A stretch of DNA of 64,000 nucleotides from Bacillota bacterium (lineage in GTDB: Bacteria > Bacillota > Clostridia > DSM-8532). The first letter of the stretch is position 1. Each line of letters opens with the position of its first letter. Where the stretch lies: positions 186,001 through 250,000 of the forward strand of contig JAEZTB010000030.1 in NCBI GenBank assembly GCA_023443745.1, in the 5' to 3' direction. The notes under the pieces are model-generated. The model saw nothing but the letters and a program-made list of their open reading frames with translations, did not search any database and was not told the origin of the DNA. Both the position numbers and the translations under genes were made by a program. Shown in pieces: positions 61,164 through 64,000 of this stretch.

Positions 61164-61795
61164 GCAGCATCTGTGTATTGCTGGCCGATGACCAGACCAT
61201 TATTCGGGACGGCCTTAAAGCATTACTTGAAACCCATGGCAATATCAGTGTTGTCGGAGAGGCAAGCAACGGAAGAGAAGCCTATGAACAGACGCGCAAG
61301 CTTAAGCCGGATGTGGTGCTCATGGATATCCGCATGCCCGAGATGGATGGTGTGGAGGCAACGCGTCGGATTAAAAAGGATTTTCCTGAAACCAATATCA
61401 TTGTACTGACCACGTTCGATGATGACGAGTACATTATAAAAGCAATGACATATGGGGCCTCAGGCTATCTTCTGAAGGATATCGGCAGTGAGAAATTAAT
61501 TGAAACCATCCGGGATAGTCTTTGCGGTAATATTATCCTGCCTGGACGAGTTGCAGCCAAGATTACATCGCGGCTTACACAAAACGCAGTACCTGATGTT
61601 ACTCTGGATGACTTTACAGAGCGGGAAATCGAGATTATTCGTTTATTGACCGAGGGTAAAAGTAACAGAGAAATTGCCCAAGCCCTTTACCTGTCAGTCG
61701 GTACAATTAAGAACTATATCAGCCAAATCTACCTGAAGATCAATGTCAATGATCGGGCAAATGCTGTGCTGATCTTCAAAAAGCTTGGATTTTAA
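61160..61795 (+). CDS. LuxR/NarL-family response regulator, DesR-like
   Basis: A receiver domain with Asp10/Asp11 and the phospho-acceptor Asp56 (VVLMDIRMPEMDG), the switch Thr/Lys in VLTTFDDDEY and GYLLKDIGSE, then a LuxR HTH (FTEREIEIIRLLTEGKSNREIAQAL) from ~150. Co-translated with the kinase through an ATGA overlap. The likely target is the ABC exporter unit just downstream, whose promoter region has inverted and direct repeats. Confidence 0.94.
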   Translation: MSSICVLLADDQTIIRDGLKALLETHGNISVVGEASNGREAYEQTRKLKPDVVLMDIRMPEMDGVEATRRIKKDFPETNIIVLTTFDDDEYIIKAMTYGASGYLLKDIGSEKLIETIRDSLCGNIILPGRVAAKITSRLTQNAVPDVTLDDFTEREIEIIRLLTEGKSNREIAQALYLSVGTIKNYISQIYLKINVNDRANAVLIFKKLGF

Positions 61796-61820
61796 AAGTA
61801 GATATTGAATGCAATTTACA

Positions 61821-61847
61821 GGGAGGCAATATGGCCTCCTTTTTTTA
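61821..61847 (+). terminator. Terminator after the two-component genes
   Basis: GGAGGC (61822-61827) and GCCTCC (61834-61839) form a short GC-rich stem followed by eight T's. Confidence 0.85.
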
Positions 61848-61875
61848 TGGAGAATAACGGCCTATTCTGAAGCGA

Positions 61876-61916
61876 ATATGACTCCTTATATGACCCGGGT
61901 AACTTATCATATTACC
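61876..61916 (+). promoter_or_regulatory. Candidate response-regulator sites before the YxlE-like gene
   Basis: ATATGAC is repeated at 61876-61882 and 61888-61894. GGTAA-N9-TTACC (61898-61916) forms a dyad. These lie directly upstream of a possible -10 TAAAAT (~61926) and are reasonable binding sites for the LuxR-type regulator; no promoter is strongly defined. Confidence 0.45.
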
Positions 61917-61963
61917 TTTTGTTCCGATAAAATGAAGCTGTAGTGAACAAGGAGGTATTGAGG

Positions 61964-62173
61964 ATGAACGATTTTGTTTTTACAAAGGACATGTTATTAA
62001 TGCTACTGCCGCTTGTGGCAATACAGGTCGGCTTGGCCCTTTACTGCGTGGTGAAGATTTTCAAAGAAGGCGTTCAGAACCTAAACAAATGGGTGTGGCT
62101 TGCTATCTGCGTATTTGTCAATCTCTTGGGACCGATCATCTTTTTGATCGTTGGAAGAAAGAAGGAATACTGA
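61964..62173 (+). CDS. Small PLDc_N-type membrane protein (YxlE-like)
   Basis: A 69-residue protein with two helices and the pattern of the phospholipase D N-terminal membrane domain (WVWLAICVFVNLLGPIIFLIVGRKKE), as in B. subtilis YxlE. The ATG at 61964 follows GGAGG by eight bases; an in-frame start upstream overlaps that site. It shares one base with the ABC ATPase start (TGATG), so the three genes form one unit, as in yxlEFG, but no SigY gene is present. Confidence 0.85.
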   Translation: MNDFVFTKDMLLMLLPLVAIQVGLALYCVVKIFKEGVQNLNKWVWLAICVFVNLLGPIIFLIVGRKKEY

Positions 62174-63087
62174 TGATTACTGTTAAAGATTTGCATAAGG
62201 AATTCAAAACCTTCCATGCTCTTAAAGGCATAGAGCTCCGTGTCAAAAAGGGTGAGATATACGGGTTTGTAGGACAAAACGGAGCAGGAAAGTCAACAAC
62301 AATGAATATTCTGGCAGGGCTTTCCCAACCCACTAACGGCCAGTGCTTTGTAAACGGCAGGGACGTGACCAAAATACACCATCCCTTCGAACTCAATATC
62401 GGCTATTTGCCGGAGGATCCCAAGTTTTACCCTTGGATGAGTGCCTTTGAAACTCTCGAATACCTGGGTAACAGTGCGACCCACACCGTAACCAAGGAAA
62501 GGATCAACAATGTGCTTGAATGGGTAGGTCTCAACAATTCTGCCAACCGGCGTGTGGGGGGCTTTTCACGGGGTATGAAGCAGCGTCTTGGAATTGGTGC
62601 CGCGCTTATCCACGATCCTGAATTGCTGATACTTGATGAACCTTCCTCCGCACTAGACCCTGAAGGACGCAGTGATGTGCTCAGTTTGATTATGGAGCTG
62701 AAGAAAATGGGCAAAACCGTGTTCTTTTCCACACATATTCTAAGTGATGTTGAACGGGTTTGTGACACAGTGGGCATGATTGTCGCAGGAACAATGGCCA
62801 TGGAGAAGCCGCTTGCCGAAATTCAAAGGGACAATATCATCCCCATTTACGACATTACCCTTCAAGCCTCTTGGGAGAAGGAAATCCTTGAAAACCTTCA
62901 ACAGGTGGAAGGTGTAAAGAGTATTGACATTAAGGGGAATACCCTTTCAGTAACCACAACGGAAGATAGTACCATCTCTACGCGGCTTATGCGTTTTCTT
63001 ACCGACAATAATCTCGAGGTCAGCGTATTTATGCGTCGGAAAAATGACCTTGAGGACATATTTATTAAAGAGGTGAACGGAAAATGA
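62173..63087 (+). CDS. ABC exporter ATP-binding protein (YxlF-like)
   Basis: A 304-residue ATPase with Walker A GQNGAGKST (~37-45), signature FSRGMKQRLG, Walker B LLILDEPSSALDP and the switch-loop His in FFSTHILSD. The C-terminal ~90 residues form the DUF4162-like extension common to ABC-2 type exporters. The ATG at 62173 overlaps the preceding stop; a reading frame extending upstream to 62089 is not used. Energises export by the adjacent permease. Confidence 0.94.
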   Translation: MITVKDLHKEFKTFHALKGIELRVKKGEIYGFVGQNGAGKSTTMNILAGLSQPTNGQCFVNGRDVTKIHHPFELNIGYLPEDPKFYPWMSAFETLEYLGNSATHTVTKERINNVLEWVGLNNSANRRVGGFSRGMKQRLGIGAALIHDPELLILDEPSSALDPEGRSDVLSLIMELKKMGKTVFFSTHILSDVERVCDTVGMIVAGTMAMEKPLAEIQRDNIIPIYDITLQASWEKEILENLQQVEGVKSIDIKGNTLSVTTTEDSTISTRLMRFLTDNNLEVSVFMRRKNDLEDIFIKEVNGK

Positions 63088-63857
63088 TTAAGGATATCAG
63101 CAAGGAATTAAAATATGGTCTTCGTAACAGCAGATTTCTGATATTACTCATAAGCTTTTTGTTTTTTGCTCTTTTAACACCGGTCATGATGAAGGTGGTA
63201 CTTCCGGAGGTGCTCAAATCCCAATTTCCCGGAATGACGGTGCAGCAACTGCAGGGCATGATGAATATGACACAGCTAGGTAGCGTTCAAAGCTATATGG
63301 GGGACATATTCGAAATAGGCTCCATCATCGTGGCCTTTTCTCTGTGCGGTCTCATGGCTCAGGAGATCAAGGACAATACACTTGTTATGCCCCTTTGCTC
63401 CGGCAAACGGTTTGGCGGCATCATTGGCGCCAAAATGCTCGTGTTTGGCTTTGTACTGGTACTTGTTCCATTGATCACACTTATTATCGATTATACGTAT
63501 GCAGGATTGCTCTTTTCATTTGATATCGGTATCAGGCCCATTGTCCGCGGGGGATTGCTGCAGGGTGTTTATATGGTATTTCTTCTCGCATGTGTGGTAA
63601 TGTGGGGTACACTTGTAAAAAGGCCTGTCGCGGCCGGATTTATGACGCTGGCGACAGCATTCGGATTACATTTTGTGGGTGGTCTGCTAGATGCTCATGA
63701 ATACTTGCCATCAGGACTTCTTAACGAGGCACAGAAACTTTCGGAAACCCCAGCTTCATCCCTCAGCAAAACGTTGTTCATCACCATTGGCATTATTATT
63801 GCCTTTATGATCATCACCCTGACTCACCTCAGAAGTATGGAATGGAATGAGCGGTAG
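63084..63857 (+). CDS. ABC-2 type exporter permease (YxlG-like)
   Basis: A 257-residue permease with about six helices (first at ~15-38, last at ~228-247). Topology and gene order, directly after the ATPase with a 4-base overlap, match YxlG/NatB-type ABC-2 exporters. The substrate is unknown; the neighbouring DesK/DesR-like pair suggests membrane or antibiotic stress. Confidence 0.92.
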   Translation: MIKDISKELKYGLRNSRFLILLISFLFFALLTPVMMKVVLPEVLKSQFPGMTVQQLQGMMNMTQLGSVQSYMGDIFEIGSIIVAFSLCGLMAQEIKDNTLVMPLCSGKRFGGIIGAKMLVFGFVLVLVPLITLIIDYTYAGLLFSFDIGIRPIVRGGLLQGVYMVFLLACVVMWGTLVKRPVAAGFMTLATAFGLHFVGGLLDAHEYLPSGLLNEAQKLSETPASSLSKTLFITIGIIIAFMIITLTHLRSMEWNER

Positions 63858-63877
63858 ATGTTCTCATCTGGCATGGC

Positions 63878-64000
63878 TTATTTTACCACTTCTCTTTCCT
63901 TGATGGTCACCTTGATCATATCTCCCGGCTGCTTACCGATTTTAGCTCTAATCTCTTTTCTGATGCCGATGATGTGACAAGGTGTTTTCATACGCACCAG
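63878..64000 (-). CDS. DUF1905 family protein, C-terminal end (5' part beyond window)
   Basis: The last 40 codons are visible: LVRMKTPCHIIGIRKEIRAK then KIGKQPGDMIKVTI, the conserved C-terminal core of DUF1905 (YdeI-associated, AbrB-like barrel) proteins. The gene converges with the ABC permease, with 20 bases between the two stops. Function unknown; the start lies beyond 64000. Confidence 0.8.
   Translation of the reverse strand: MVRMKTPCHIIGIRKEIRAKIGKQPGDMIKVTIKEREVVK

Noticed and set aside
62089..62172. Longer N-terminus for the YxlF-like ATPase
   Set aside because: The extension overlaps the YxlE-like gene; homology starts at MITVKDLHKEF with an ATG that overlaps the preceding stop.

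Overview
The window reads as the chromosome of a low-to-moderate G+C, Gram-positive anaerobe of the class Clostridia that degrades plant or microbial polysaccharides. The indications are an AddAB recombination nuclease, lipoprotein-type solute-binding proteins with Firmicutes lipoboxes, strong AGGAGG ribosome sites, S-layer homology domains on a very large secreted glucanase, and CUT1-type sugar importers without their own ATPase. The species cannot be named from the sequence. No rRNA, tRNA, CRISPR array, complete insertion sequence or prophage was seen.

Layout. 1-5661: addB-addA on the minus strand (addA runs off the left edge). 5834-9922: a YtrA-type GntR regulator behind a promoter buried in a 43-bp dyad, then a DUF1648-type membrane protein, a lipoprotein alpha/beta hydrolase and a lipoprotein polysaccharide deacetylase. 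9933-10790: a DUF89 protein. 11187-15161: a secreted GH87-like (alpha-1,3-glucanase) protein with a discoidin domain and five CARDB repeats. 15286-16471: a ykkC/guanidine-I riboswitch with its terminator in front of a six-helix membrane protein, and a 49-residue small protein. 16525-17260: an orphan TetR gene. 17219-26606: two divergent units, GH39/OPA-type transporter/PHP phosphoesterase/GDPD on the minus strand and LacI regulator/LplB-LplC-LplA type importer on the plus strand. 26666-30970: TetR, MMPL exporter and a heptad-repeat surface protein. 31096-37987: a CUT1 importer plus a solute-binding protein, sensor kinase and response regulator. 38238-38453: a gene remnant. 38509-44883: a 2124-residue S-layer-anchored GH16 beta-glucanase. 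45129-49582: a YhaM-like nuclease, an ABC-F ATPase with a long attenuator leader, and FruK. 49767-53078: a MarR-controlled MATE exporter and a second, convergent MATE. 53153-59622: a four-gene VWA membrane/surface operon with no function I can name. 59766-63857: a DesK/DesR-like two-component pair followed by a YxlEFG-like ABC exporter. 63878-64000: the 3' end of a DUF1905 gene.

How it works together. Much of the window is polymer capture (SLH-GH16, GH87, GH39) and sugar import. Both importers lack an ATP-binding subunit, so a shared MsmX-type ATPase elsewhere is expected. The other theme is envelope and drug response: MMPL, two MATEs, ABC-F, YxlEFG-like and the deacetylase/hydrolase unit, most of them next to a dedicated regulator or cis-element.

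The strongest candidates for undescribed biology are the riboswitch-controlled six-helix membrane protein (a possible new guanidine exporter family), the four-gene VWA operon whose upstream dyad element is duplicated in front of the neighbouring MATE gene, and the ABC-F leader with a 19-residue uORF, a stem overlapping its stop codon, and a terminator.
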